Assembly (NCBI RefSeq): GCF_006442965.1
Contig: NZ_VFWX01000001.1
Coordinates: forward strand, 558,001-622,000
Length of the DNA stretch: 64,000 nt
Source of the DNA: Mesorhizobium sp. CU3
GTDB taxonomy: Bacteria; Pseudomonadota; Alphaproteobacteria; Rhizobiales; Rhizobiaceae
Reading direction: 5' to 3'
Positions 37,823 to 46,276 of the stretch are shown here, piece by piece (positions within the stretch are counted from its first letter, which is position 1; every line of letters starts with the position of its first letter). The translations under genes were made by a program, and so were the position numbers. The notes beneath the pieces are model-generated. The model did not search any database and was not told the origin of the DNA. It saw only the letters and a program-made list of their open reading frames with translations.

Positions 37823-40800
37823 TTACTCGGCCGCCCGCAGCACCGGCTCGACCACTTTTTGCAGGCGGTCCAGAAGCCTGGAACGTTCATCCGCCGCCTT
37901 CGCCGCGCTGGCGCGCCTGACATGGCCATAGCCGCGGATCAGCGAAGGCACCGACGCCAGAGCGGCGGCGGCTTCGACCCTGCCCGGCGCAAGCGACGCG
38001 GCGATAAGGTCGAGATCGGCTTCGTATTGCTCAAGTTGCCGGCGCTCCAGGCGCCGTTCCTCGGTATAGCCGAAGAGGTCGAAAGCGGTGCCGCGCAGGT
38101 GCTTCAGCGCCGCCAGCAGCCGAAAACCCTTCATCATCCACGGGCCGAAGCTCGATTTCCGGGGGCTGCCGTCATTGCCGCGCCGGCCGAGGATCGGCGG
38201 CGCCAGATGGAATTCGAGCTTGTCGTAGCTCTGGAACTGTTTGGCGAGATCGGCGGCGAAGCTGCCGTCGGTATAGAGCCGCGCCACCTCATATTCGTCC
38301 TTGATCGCCATAAGCTTGAAGAGGTTTTTCGCGGCGGCTTCGGCGACAACGGTCGAACCGGGTGCGACCTTGGCTTCCGCCGCGCGAAGCGTGGCAACGC
38401 GGGTCGCATACCGCCTGGCGTAGGCGGCGTTCTGGTAGGCGGTGAGGAAAGCGACGCGGCGGGCGATGACCTCGTCCAGCGTCTCGGCCGGCCTGGACGC
38501 CGGCTTGCCGGTCTGGGCGACCAGGCTGCGCACGAAATCCGGCTGGTGCGCGGCGCGGCGGCCCCAGCGGAAAGCGGCGACGTTCATGGCCACCGCTTCT
38601 CCGTTCAATTCTATAGCCTTTTCAACAGCTTCAGCCGACAGCGGCAGGCCGCCATGCTGGAACGCGAAGCCCAGCATGAACATATTGGCGCCGAGCGAAT
38701 TGCCGAACAGCGCGGTCGCCGTGCGTGTGGCGTCGAAGAAATGCGCCTTGTCCTCGCCGGCGGCGGCGCGGATTGCCTTCTTCAGCCGCTCGACCGGCAG
38801 CGAGAAGTCGGCCGACCGGGTGAATTCGCCGGGCATGATCTCGGCGGTGTTGGCGAGGAAGATGGTGTGGCCCTCGCGCACCGCGCCGAGCACCTTCTTG
38901 GCGCCGGAGACGATGAGATCGCAGCCGAGCACGAGATCGGCCTTGCCGGCCGAGACGCGGATGGCGTGGATCTCCTCCGGCGTCGGCGCGATGCGGACAT
39001 GGGTGAAGACCGAGCCGCCCTTCTGGGCAAGGCCGGCCATGTCGATCATGCCGCAGCCCTTGCCTTCCAGATGCGCCGCCATGCCGAGCACAGCGCCGAC
39101 AGTGACGACGCCGGTGCCGCCGACGCCATCGATGATCGCCGCCCAGCCCTGATTTCCCATCGCGAATTCAGACGGGGCCGGCACGCCTTCGAGCGGATCG
39201 GCTTTGCCGGCAATGCCTTCGGCCTTGCGGATCTTGCCGCCATGCACGGTGACGAAGGACGGGCAGAAGCCGTTGACGCAGGAGAAATCCTTGTTGCAGC
39301 TCGACTGGTCGATGCGGCGCTTGCGGCCGAACTCGGTCTCGACCGGCTGGATCGAGACGCAGTTCGACTGCACGCCGCAATCGCCGCAGCCTTCGCAGAC
39401 CAGCTCGTTGATGAAGACGCGCTTGTCGGGATCGGGAAAGGTGCCGCGCTTGCGGCGGCGGCGCTTTTCCGCAGCGCAGGTCTGGTCGTAGATCAGCACC
39501 GAGATGCCCTTCACGTCGCGCAGCTCGCGCTGGACGAGATCGAGATCGTCTCGGTGATGGATGGTGATGCCTGCGGGGAACTCGGCCTTGCCGGCATATT
39601 TGTCCGGCTCGTCGGTGACAACGGCGATGCGGTCGACGCCCTCGGCACGCACTTGCCTGGCGATCATATCGACGGTGAGCCCACCCTCATGCGGCTGGCC
39701 GCCGGTCATGGCGACCGCATCGTTGTAGAGGATCTTGTAGGTAATGTTGGCGCCGGAGGACAGCGCGAAGCGGATCGCCAGCACGCCGGAATGGTTGTAG
39801 GTGCCGTCGCCGAGATTCTGGAAGATATGGTCGCGCTTGGAGAACGGAGCCTGGCCGACCCATTGCGCGCCCTCGCCGCCCATGGCGGTGAAGCCGACGG
39901 TGTTCCGGTCCATCCACAGCGCCATGAAATGGCAGCCGATGCCGGCGGCGGCGAGCGAACCGTCCGGCACCTTGGTCGAGGAATTGTGCGGGCAGCCCGA
40001 GCAGAAGAAGGGCGTGCGCGAGCCGATGTCGAGCGTGTCGGCAAGCATCGCCTGGAACTGGCGCAGCTTGGCGACGCGCGCGGCGATCTCTTCCGACGGG
40101 CCGATGGTGCGCAATATCCGTTCGCCGAGCGCGATCGCGATTTCGTTCGGGTCGAGCGCGCCCTTGGCCGGGAACAGCCAGTCGCCGCGTTCGTCCTTCT
40201 TGCCGACGATCATGGGCTGCGTGGCGGTGCCGTAGAGGTTTTCGCGCAGTTGCACCTCGATCAGCGAGCGCTTTTCCTCGACGACGACGATGGCATCGAG
40301 GCCGCGGGCGAACTCGGCGATGTGCTGCAGGTCGAGCGGCCACGGACAGCCGACCTTGAACAGGCGGATGCCTATGCGATTGGCGGCCGCTTCGTCGATG
40401 CCGATATCCTCCAGCGCCTGGCGGACATCGAGATAGCTCTTGCCAATGGTGATGACGCCGAGCTTAGGATTGCGGCCGCCGGAATAGACGATGCGGTTCA
40501 GGCCGTTGGCGTGGATGAAGGCGGAAGCGGCTGCGCGCTTATACTCATGCAGCCGCTCCTCCTGGCCGAGCATGTCGATCTCGTGGCGGATGTTGAGGCC
40601 GCCCGGCGGCATGTCGAATTCGGGAACGACGATGTTCAGCCGTCCGATCGAGGCGTCGACCGAAGCCGTCGATTCGATGTTGTCCTTGACGCATTTGATC
40701 GCCGCCCAGGTGCCGGCGAAACGTGACATGGCAAAGCCGTAGAGGCCGTAGTCGATGATCTCCTGGACGCCGGCCGGATTGAGGATCGGCACCATGGTGT

Positions 40801-41293
40801 CGACGAAGAGGAATTCGGTGGCGTGCGCGTTGGTCGAGGATTCGGCCATGTGGTCGTCGCCCATCAGGGCAAGCACGCCGCCATGCTTGGAGGAACCAGC
40901 CAGATTGGCGTGGCGGAAGACGTCGCCGGAACGATCGACGCCCGGCCCCTTACCGTACCAGACCGAAAAGACGCCGTCATGCGTGCCTTCGCCCAGCAGT
41001 TCTGTCTGCTGCGAGCCCCAGCAGGCGGTGGCGGCGAGCTCTTCGTTGAGACCGGGCTGGAAGACGATATCGGCGGCGGCAAGCTGTTTCTTCGCCCGCC
41101 AAAGCTGCATGTCGAGGCCGCCGAGCGGCGAGCCGCGATAGCCGGAGACGAAGCCCGCCGTGTCGAGGCCGGCACGGCGGTCGCGCTCGCGCTGCATCAA
41201 AAGCATGCGAACGACAGCCTGGGCGCCGGACAGGAAGACGCGCTCCTTACCAAGGTCGAACTTGTCGTCGAGCGCGACGTCGTGCAGCGTCAT
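37823..41293 (-). CDS. Indolepyruvate:ferredoxin oxidoreductase family protein, single-chain (1156 aa)
   Basis: This large fused 2-oxoacid:acceptor oxidoreductase oxidatively decarboxylates aryl or other 2-oxoacids to acyl-CoA. The N-terminal half has the pyrimidine- and ThDP-binding parts (SGYRGSPLGGLD, MGDDHMAESSTNAHATEF, MGGEGAQWVGQAPFSKRDH). The middle has two Cys-rich clusters, CEGCGDCGVQSNC and CNKDFSCVNGFCP, for [4Fe-4S] centres. The end carries the gamma-type domain (DGVGGTGVVTVGAVLGMAAH). ATG 41293 has GAGGAAA upstream, and the long upstream extension is not conserved. This form, alpha and gamma fused, is the type of aerobic proteobacteria. It appears monocistronic. Confidence 0.94.
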   Translation of the reverse strand: MTLHDVALDDKFDLGKERVFLSGAQAVVRMLLMQRERDRRAGLDTAGFVSGYRGSPLGGLDMQLWRAKKQLAAADIVFQPGLNEELAATACWGSQQTELLGEGTHDGVFSVWYGKGPGVDRSGDVFRHANLAGSSKHGGVLALMGDDHMAESSTNAHATEFLFVDTMVPILNPAGVQEIIDYGLYGFAMSRFAGTWAAIKCVKDNIESTASVDASIGRLNIVVPEFDMPPGGLNIRHEIDMLGQEERLHEYKRAAASAFIHANGLNRIVYSGGRNPKLGVITIGKSYLDVRQALEDIGIDEAAANRIGIRLFKVGCPWPLDLQHIAEFARGLDAIVVVEEKRSLIEVQLRENLYGTATQPMIVGKKDERGDWLFPAKGALDPNEIAIALGERILRTIGPSEEIAARVAKLRQFQAMLADTLDIGSRTPFFCSGCPHNSSTKVPDGSLAAAGIGCHFMALWMDRNTVGFTAMGGEGAQWVGQAPFSKRDHIFQNLGDGTYNHSGVLAIRFALSSGANITYKILYNDAVAMTGGQPHEGGLTVDMIARQVRAEGVDRIAVVTDEPDKYAGKAEFPAGITIHHRDDLDLVQRELRDVKGISVLIYDQTCAAEKRRRRKRGTFPDPDKRVFINELVCEGCGDCGVQSNCVSIQPVETEFGRKRRIDQSSCNKDFSCVNGFCPSFVTVHGGKIRKAEGIAGKADPLEGVPAPSEFAMGNQGWAAIIDGVGGTGVVTVGAVLGMAAHLEGKGCGMIDMAGLAQKGGSVFTHVRIAPTPEEIHAIRVSAGKADLVLGCDLIVSGAKKVLGAVREGHTIFLANTAEIMPGEFTRSADFSLPVERLKKAIRAAAGEDKAHFFDATRTATALFGNSLGANMFMLGFAFQHGGLPLSAEAVEKAIELNGEAVAMNVAAFRWGRRAAHQPDFVRSLVAQTGKPASRPAETLDEVIARRVAFLTAYQNAAYARRYATRVATLRAAEAKVAPGSTVVAEAAAKNLFKLMAIKDEYEVARLYTDGSFAADLAKQFQSYDKLEFHLAPPILGRRGNDGSPRKSSFGPWMMKGFRLLAALKHLRGTAFDLFGYTEERRLERRQLEQYEADLDLIAASLAPGRVEAAAALASVPSLIRGYGHVRRASAAKAADERSRLLDRLQKVVEPVLRAAE

Positions 41294-41502
41294 CAAGCAT
41301 TTCCTCTGCGGCGGCGCTTCCCAAAAAAAGCGGCCAACGTCGGAGTCGGACGCCGCAGTCTTTCTTCCCTTGGCGATGAGGTCAAACAAAATCGCTGGGG
41401 CCAAATAACACGCAACAAACGGTCTGGCGAGCAGCAAGCAGCGCACGCAAGATCATGCTAACCGCTTCGTGAAGAATAAAAATTTCGCGAGCGCTACGCG
41501 TT

Positions 41503-42033
41503 TCAGCTCGCCCTGGAGCAATTGGGCTTCGGCTCGCCGGGCAGTTTGCCGTCGGGATGGTCGGCAAGATCGGGGTTGAGTTCGTAATTCGGCCCGATCA
41601 CCAGCGGCCGGTCCGGCAGCATGGTCTGGTCCTCGGACGAGGTCATGGTGGTGTCGATGCTTTGCAACAGCGTGCCGCTGGCATCCTGGATGCGGATCGA
41701 GACGGAATAGGGCTTGTCCTTGACCACGCAGGAGAGCGGCGGGCTGGTCAGCGTGATGTGCGGCAGCTTCGGCCAAATCTTCTGGTTGACGATCAACGGA
41801 TCGCCGCCCGCCGGGTTCTGAAAGCTGACGACCGCGACCTGGCCGTCGACCATCGGCCGCAGCGGCTTGAGCGTGATGACATAGGTGGCGATGGCCAGCC
41901 GGTAGTTGAACTCGAACAGCTTGCCGGAGATGGCGAAAAGCTGGTCCTCGCCGGTGTCGCGGCAGGCGCCGAGCGCGATGGCGGCAATCAAGGCGGCGCC
42001 AATCAGGGCCGAACGCGACAATTTCCTAAGCAT
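41503..42033 (-). CDS. Putative lipoprotein (176 aa)
   Basis: It has a short basic N-terminus, a hydrophobic core (LIGAALIAAIALGAC) and a lipobox with Cys 24. The mature part has mixed beta-type sequence (YVITLKPLRPMVDGQVAVVSFQNPAGGDP, read in parts, and LVIGPNYELNPDL). The family is not recognised. Its start overlaps the stop of the CGNR gene by 8 bases, so it is coupled to it. A periplasmic-facing partner for a cytoplasmic CGNR protein is unexpected, so the pairing may be only transcriptional. Confidence 0.75.
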   Translation of the reverse strand: MLRKLSRSALIGAALIAAIALGACRDTGEDQLFAISGKLFEFNYRLAIATYVITLKPLRPMVDGQVAVVSFQNPAGGDPLIVNQKIWPKLPHITLTSPPLSCVVKDKPYSVSIRIQDASGTLLQSIDTTMTSSEDQTMLPDRPLVIGPNYELNPDLADHPDGKLPGEPKPNCSRAS

Positions 42034-42634
42034 TGCTGACCTCCCTCGCCGCGGTGCGGCGGCGGTAATAGCGGTTTGCCTTCTGGCGGTTGCCGCAAAC
42101 GGCCATGTCGCACCAGAGGCGGCTCGAGTTGCGGCTGCGGTCGACGAACAGCCAGCTGCAATTGGGGCAGATCCTCAGCCGCGCCACAGTGTCGTCGCGC
42201 AGCAGCGACAGCGCCGAGACGGCCAAAGCCGCCTCGAAAGCCATCGGCGTTTGCGGATCGCCAAAAGGCTGGCCTGGCGTGCCGATCTCGGTCGCGCTGC
42301 CGGACAGGCCGCCGGCGCAGGCAGTGAGGAAATCGGGCAGGTGGCTGGTCGCGACCGCGCCGTTCGAGACGGCATGGCGGAACAGGCGGTCGGTCGTCTC
42401 ACGGATCGAGATGACGGTCGACTTGATGCCGTCCGGCTGCGGCGCCCGCAGCCGCCGGCCGCCAAGCTCGGCAGCGCGAAAGCCGCTTGCCGCTTCGGCG
42501 AAACGGGCGATCTCGGCCGCATCGTCGAAGCGATCGAACGTCTTGTCCGGTTCGTTGCGCAAAACCACGGTGTTCGCGGTATCGAGCGCAAGCATGCCAC
42601 CGGTGAAGCGATGCGGTGTCCAGGAGACGGTCAT
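42026..42634 (-). CDS. CGNR zinc-finger (ABATE-type) transcription regulator (202 aa)
   Basis: The N-terminal two thirds match the putative stress-induced regulator ('ABATE') domain (LALDTANTVVLRNEPDKTFD, ALAVSALSLLR). The C-terminus is a CGNR zinc finger: CPNCSWLFVDRSRNSSRLWC followed by DMAVCGNRQKANRYYRR. CGNR proteins are predicted DNA-binding regulators, and ligands are unknown. ATG 42634 has GGAGA upstream, inside the divergent promoter region. It overlaps the lipoprotein gene at its 3' end and is divergent from a LivH-type permease, which it could regulate through the inverted repeat between them. Confidence 0.9.
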   Translation of the reverse strand: MTVSWTPHRFTGGMLALDTANTVVLRNEPDKTFDRFDDAAEIARFAEAASGFRAAELGGRRLRAPQPDGIKSTVISIRETTDRLFRHAVSNGAVATSHLPDFLTACAGGLSGSATEIGTPGQPFGDPQTPMAFEAALAVSALSLLRDDTVARLRICPNCSWLFVDRSRNSSRLWCDMAVCGNRQKANRYYRRRTAAREVSNA

Positions 42635-42640
42635 GGGAGA

Positions 42641-42676
42641 AATCTAACCGATAAAACGTATTTGACAAGTTAGATT
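42641..42676. promoter_or_regulatory. Inverted repeat between the CGNR regulator and LivH genes
   Basis: AATCTAAC and GTTAGATT are exact 8-bp inverted repeats 20 bases apart. They fill the divergent promoter, and TTGACA (42662-42667) lies between them. This is a good candidate operator for the adjacent CGNR regulator. Confidence 0.55.
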
Positions 42677-42726
42677 CCGAATGCGACGGTTTGGCTGGGT
42701 CGCGTCATGCGACCCGTGGGAGCGGC

Positions 42727-43632
42727 ATGCTTTATTTCTTCCAGCAGGTGCTGAACGGGCTGCATTCGGGCGCGCTCTATGCGCTGCTTGCCTTCGGCTA
42801 TGTGCTGACCAACGGCATCCTGCACCGCACCAACCTCGCCTATGGCGCGCTGTTCGCCTTTTGCGGCCAGACGATGATCCTGACCGCGGCCTTCGGCTAT
42901 CAGGCGCTGTGGCTGACGCTGGGCGCCTCGGTGGCGCTCGGCGTGGTTGCCGCCCTTCTCTATGCCGCGCTGATCAGCCATGTTCTGTCGCGCAGCGTGT
43001 TCGAAAGGCTGGCCGACCGCTCGCCCAACGCCATCGTGGTGACGACGCTGGGCATCCTGATCTTCCTGTCGGAGGCCAGCCGCATCGCCGCCGACACGCA
43101 TGATCTGTGGCTGCCGCCGATGCTCGCCACGCCCGTCATTTTCGCCGAAGGCGACGGCTTCAAGGTCACGCTCACCGTCATCCAGTTGCTCGACTGCGCC
43201 GGCGTGGTCGCAATGGTGGCGCTGGCGGCATGGCTGTTTTCCCATTCCAGCTTCGGCCGCGCCTGGCGCGCCGTCTCCGACGATCCGAAGGCGGCGGCGA
43301 TGTGCGGTGTCGATGTGCGGGCGGTGTTCCGCCGCGCCGTGCTGTTCGGCGGCTTTTGCGCGGCGCTCGCCGGCGTGCTCGCCGGCCTCTATTACGGCAA
43401 TATCAGCTTCGGCACGGGCCTCGTCTACGGCCTGAAAATCCTGTTCGTGACGGCCGTTGGCGGCTATCTGTCACCGCTGCGCGCGGCACTCGGCGCGGCC
43501 GCCTTCGGCATGGCGGAATCGCTCTGGGCCGGCTATTTCCCGCTCGAATGGCGCGATGCCTGGATATATCTCTTCCTCGTCGCCATGCTGGTGCTGATCG
43601 GCGCCGGCCGCGACCAGGCCAAGATCGCCTGA
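42727..43632 (+). CDS. LivH-type branched-chain amino-acid ABC permease, orphan (301 aa)
   Basis: This is a polytopic inner-membrane protein of the BPD_transp_2 family: LNGLHSGALYALLAFGYVLTNGILHRTNLAYG at the N-terminus (read in parts) and the EAA-type loop GRAWRAVSDDPKAAAMCGVDVRAV, then a hydrophobic tail. ATG 42727 (MLYFFQQ) has GGGAG upstream and is preferred to the ATG at 42691. No LivM, LivF, LivG or binding-protein gene is adjacent, so it is an orphan permease. It must assemble with subunits from elsewhere or be a remnant of a larger operon. The substrate is unknown. Confidence 0.85.
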   Translation: MLYFFQQVLNGLHSGALYALLAFGYVLTNGILHRTNLAYGALFAFCGQTMILTAAFGYQALWLTLGASVALGVVAALLYAALISHVLSRSVFERLADRSPNAIVVTTLGILIFLSEASRIAADTHDLWLPPMLATPVIFAEGDGFKVTLTVIQLLDCAGVVAMVALAAWLFSHSSFGRAWRAVSDDPKAAAMCGVDVRAVFRRAVLFGGFCAALAGVLAGLYYGNISFGTGLVYGLKILFVTAVGGYLSPLRAALGAAAFGMAESLWAGYFPLEWRDAWIYLFLVAMLVLIGAGRDQAKIA

Positions 43633-43807
43633 ACCCATCAGACTTTGGTTGCATGACGTGTCGTGAACCGGCGGCTTTTCGCCGGCGCCATCGTTTGTGG
43701 CGGCTTGTCGTGTTGACCTGCCAGACCACGCACTGCATATCGTTGGTCCAAACGACGCGACACCGGAGGGGGAATCGGGCGCATCGTAAGGTACAGGGAG
43801 GACATGC

Positions 43808-44413
43808 ATGGCAGGGCTGCTCGCTCTATCCAGGACGATCGACCGCATCAACGAGTTCATCGGCCGCTGGGTCTCGTGGCTGATCCTGCTGGCGATCCTG
43901 GTCAGCGCCGGCAATGCCGTCATCCGCAAGGTGTTCGACACCTCCTCCAACGCCTGGCTGGAACTGCAATGGTACCTGTTCGGCGCCGCCTTCATGCTGG
44001 CCGCCGCCTACACGCTGAAGCAGAACGACCATATCCGCATCGACATCGTCTACGGTATGTTCTCGCGCCGCGTGCAGCACTGGATCGACCTTCTCGGCCA
44101 CCTCTTCTTCCTGATGCCGTTCGTGACACTGATGGTGATCTATTTCGTGCCTTACGTGTCGCTCTCCTTCCGCAGCGGCGAAATGTCGACCAATGCCGGC
44201 GGCCTGATCGTGTGGCCGGCCAAGGCCATCCTGCTCGCCGGCTTCTTCCTGCTCGCGCTGCAAGGCGTTTCCGAGATCATCAAGAAGATCGCCATCATGC
44301 GCGGCGACATGGACGATCCCAATCCCTTCATCTCGGCGCACGACCAGGCCAAGCTCGAAGCCGAGGCGCTGGCCGAGGAAGCCAAGGCGATCGCCGGCGA
44401 GGTGCGCTCGTGA
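43808..44413 (+). CDS. TRAP transporter small permease, DctQ type (201 aa)
   Basis: Four membrane segments are visible (VSWLILLAILVSAGNAVIRKVF, LQWYLFGAAFMLAAAYTL, DLLGHLFFLMPFVTLMVIYF, IVWPAKAILLAGFFLLALQ), with the family pattern NDHIRIDIVYG. The C-terminus adds a charged coiled stretch rich in Ala/Glu/Lys that is longer than in most DctQ proteins. The stop overlaps the large permease start (GTGA). It acts with the large permease and a periplasmic binding protein, probably the TakP-like protein encoded at 47.5-48.7 kb. Confidence 0.92.
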   Translation: MAGLLALSRTIDRINEFIGRWVSWLILLAILVSAGNAVIRKVFDTSSNAWLELQWYLFGAAFMLAAAYTLKQNDHIRIDIVYGMFSRRVQHWIDLLGHLFFLMPFVTLMVIYFVPYVSLSFRSGEMSTNAGGLIVWPAKAILLAGFFLLALQGVSEIIKKIAIMRGDMDDPNPFISAHDQAKLEAEALAEEAKAIAGEVRS

Positions 44414-46182
44414 TCGAACTCATCGCGCAGAACATGGCGCCGATCATGTTCGCCTCGCTGATCATCTTCCTGCTGATCGGCTATCCCGTCGCCTTCTCGC
44501 TCGCCGCCAACGGCCTTTTGTTCTTCGGCATCGGGGTGATCCTGTCGCCCTATTCGGGCGGATCGATCAACCTCGCCTGGCCGTTGCTGCACGCCCTGCC
44601 CGATAACTTCTACGGCACCAGGGTGATGTCCAACGACACGCTCCTGGCGATCCCGTTCTTCACCTTCATGGGCATCGTGCTCGAACGCTCGGGCATGGCC
44701 GAGGACCTGCTCGACACGATCGGTCAGCTGTTCGGTCCGATCCGCGGCGGCCTTGCCTATGCGGTGATCTTCGTCGGCGCGCTGCTGGCCGCCACAACCG
44801 GCGTGGTGGCGGCCTCCGTCATAGCGATGGGGCTGATCTCGCTGCCGATCATGCTGCGCTACGGCTACGACCGCCGCGTCGCCTCGGGCGTCATCGCCGC
44901 CTCCGGCACGCTGGCGCAGATCATCCCGCCTTCGCTGGTGCTGATCGTGCTGGCCGACCAACTCGGCCGCTCGGTCGGCGACATGTATGCCGGCGCGCTG
45001 ATCCCCGGCCTCGTGCTCACCGGCCTCTACATGGCCTACATCCTGATCATGTCGATCGTCCGGCCGAATTCCATGCCGGCGCTGCCGGCGGAGGCGCGCA
45101 CGCTCGGCCACGGCGTGCTGTCGCTGATCGTGGCGCTGCTGGTCACGGGTGCGATTTCCTACGGCGCCTATCGCTATCTGGCGCCGACGCAAGGCGACAA
45201 TGCCGACATCCTCGGCTTCGCGGTCGGCGTCATCATCATCTATGTCGCCGCCATCGCCGACCAGCGCCTGAACCTCAATCTGATGTCCAGGTTGGCCCAG
45301 CAGGTGGTGATCGTGCTGATTCCGCCGCTGGCGCTGATCTTCCTGGTGCTCGGCACCATCTTCCTGGGTATCGCGACGCCCACCGAAGGCGGCGCCATGG
45401 GCGCCGTCGGCGCGCTCATCATGGCGGCGCTGAAGGGCCGCCTGAACAAGGACGTCATCAACCAGGCGCTGGCTTCGACGACCAGGCTTTCCTCCTTCGT
45501 GCTGTTCATCCTGATCGGAGCACGCGTCTTTTCGCTCACCTTCTACGGCGTCAACGGCCATATCTGGGTCGAGCATCTGTTGACCTCGCTGCCCGGCGGC
45601 GAGATCGGCTTCTTGATCGGCGTCAACATCCTGGTCTTCGTGCTCGCCTTCTTCCTCGATTTCTTCGAGCTCGCCTTCATCATCGTGCCGCTCTTGGCAC
45701 CGGCCGCCGACAAGCTCGGCATCGACCTGATCTGGTTCGGCGTGCTGCTCGGGGTCAACATGCAGACCTCCTTCATGCACCCGCCCTTCGGCTTCGCGCT
45801 GTTCTACCTGCGTTCGGTCGCGGCGCGGGTGCCCTATCTCGACAGGATCACCGGCAAGCAGATCGCGCCGGTCACCACCGGCCAGATCTACTGGGGCGCC
45901 GTGCCGTTCGTCTGCATCCAGGTGATCATGATCGGGCTCACCATCGCCTTCCCGCAAATGGTGATGCGCTACAAGACGCCCACCGTGGATCCCGGCACGA
46001 TCGACTACAAGCTGCCCGACATGCCGACGCTGGCGCCGCTCGGCGCGCCGCCGGCCGGCGGTGGCGCGGCGCCGGCGGCGCCCGGCACGCCGGACCTGTC
46101 GCAGCCGCCGAACTTCGGCGATGCGCCGGCCAAGCCGGCGACACCCGCGCCCGACCTCTCGCAACCGCCCAAATTCAACTAG
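44410..46182 (+). CDS. TRAP transporter large permease, DctM type, with long C-terminal tail (590 aa)
   Basis: This is a 12-segment sodium-coupled solute permease. Motifs are VMSNDTLLAIPFFTFMGIVLERSG, GALLAATTGVVAASVIAMGLI and PSLVLIVLADQLGRSVGDMY, which agree with DctM proteins. The start is GTG 44410. The last 60 residues are an unusual Pro/Ala/Gly-rich tail in which DLSQPPNF and DLSQPPKF repeat. The tail could be a docking segment, and it is not expected in DctM. It is followed by a dispersed repeat and a zinc dehydrogenase gene. Confidence 0.92.
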   Translation: MIELIAQNMAPIMFASLIIFLLIGYPVAFSLAANGLLFFGIGVILSPYSGGSINLAWPLLHALPDNFYGTRVMSNDTLLAIPFFTFMGIVLERSGMAEDLLDTIGQLFGPIRGGLAYAVIFVGALLAATTGVVAASVIAMGLISLPIMLRYGYDRRVASGVIAASGTLAQIIPPSLVLIVLADQLGRSVGDMYAGALIPGLVLTGLYMAYILIMSIVRPNSMPALPAEARTLGHGVLSLIVALLVTGAISYGAYRYLAPTQGDNADILGFAVGVIIIYVAAIADQRLNLNLMSRLAQQVVIVLIPPLALIFLVLGTIFLGIATPTEGGAMGAVGALIMAALKGRLNKDVINQALASTTRLSSFVLFILIGARVFSLTFYGVNGHIWVEHLLTSLPGGEIGFLIGVNILVFVLAFFLDFFELAFIIVPLLAPAADKLGIDLIWFGVLLGVNMQTSFMHPPFGFALFYLRSVAARVPYLDRITGKQIAPVTTGQIYWGAVPFVCIQVIMIGLTIAFPQMVMRYKTPTVDPGTIDYKLPDMPTLAPLGAPPAGGGAAPAAPGTPDLSQPPNFGDAPAKPATPAPDLSQPPKFN

Positions 46183-46265
46183 AGTATTGACGCAATTTCG
46201 AACGGAAGGGCGATGGCGAAGTCGCCGCGCCTGACCGCTCCACACGTTTCCTTAAATTGCTCTGG
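46183..46265. repeat. Dispersed palindromic repeat, family B, long form, copy 4
   Basis: This is the reverse orientation of the copy at 34257-34335. It starts 1 base after the DctM stop and ends in TTGCTCTGG, so that the ribosome-binding site (TGGAGG) of the downstream dehydrogenase directly abuts it. Confidence 0.7.
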
Positions 46266-46276
46266 AGGTGATCGCG

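Noticed and set aside
37859..40726. 955-codon ORF on the plus strand opposite the indolepyruvate oxidoreductase
   Set aside because: It is a high-GC antisense shadow. The minus-strand frame has two iron-sulfur clusters and ThDP motifs throughout.
44152..46245. 697-codon minus-strand ORF opposite the TRAP permease
   Set aside because: It reads as a complement of membrane-helix codons (Asp/Gln/Arg-rich) and carries no domain.
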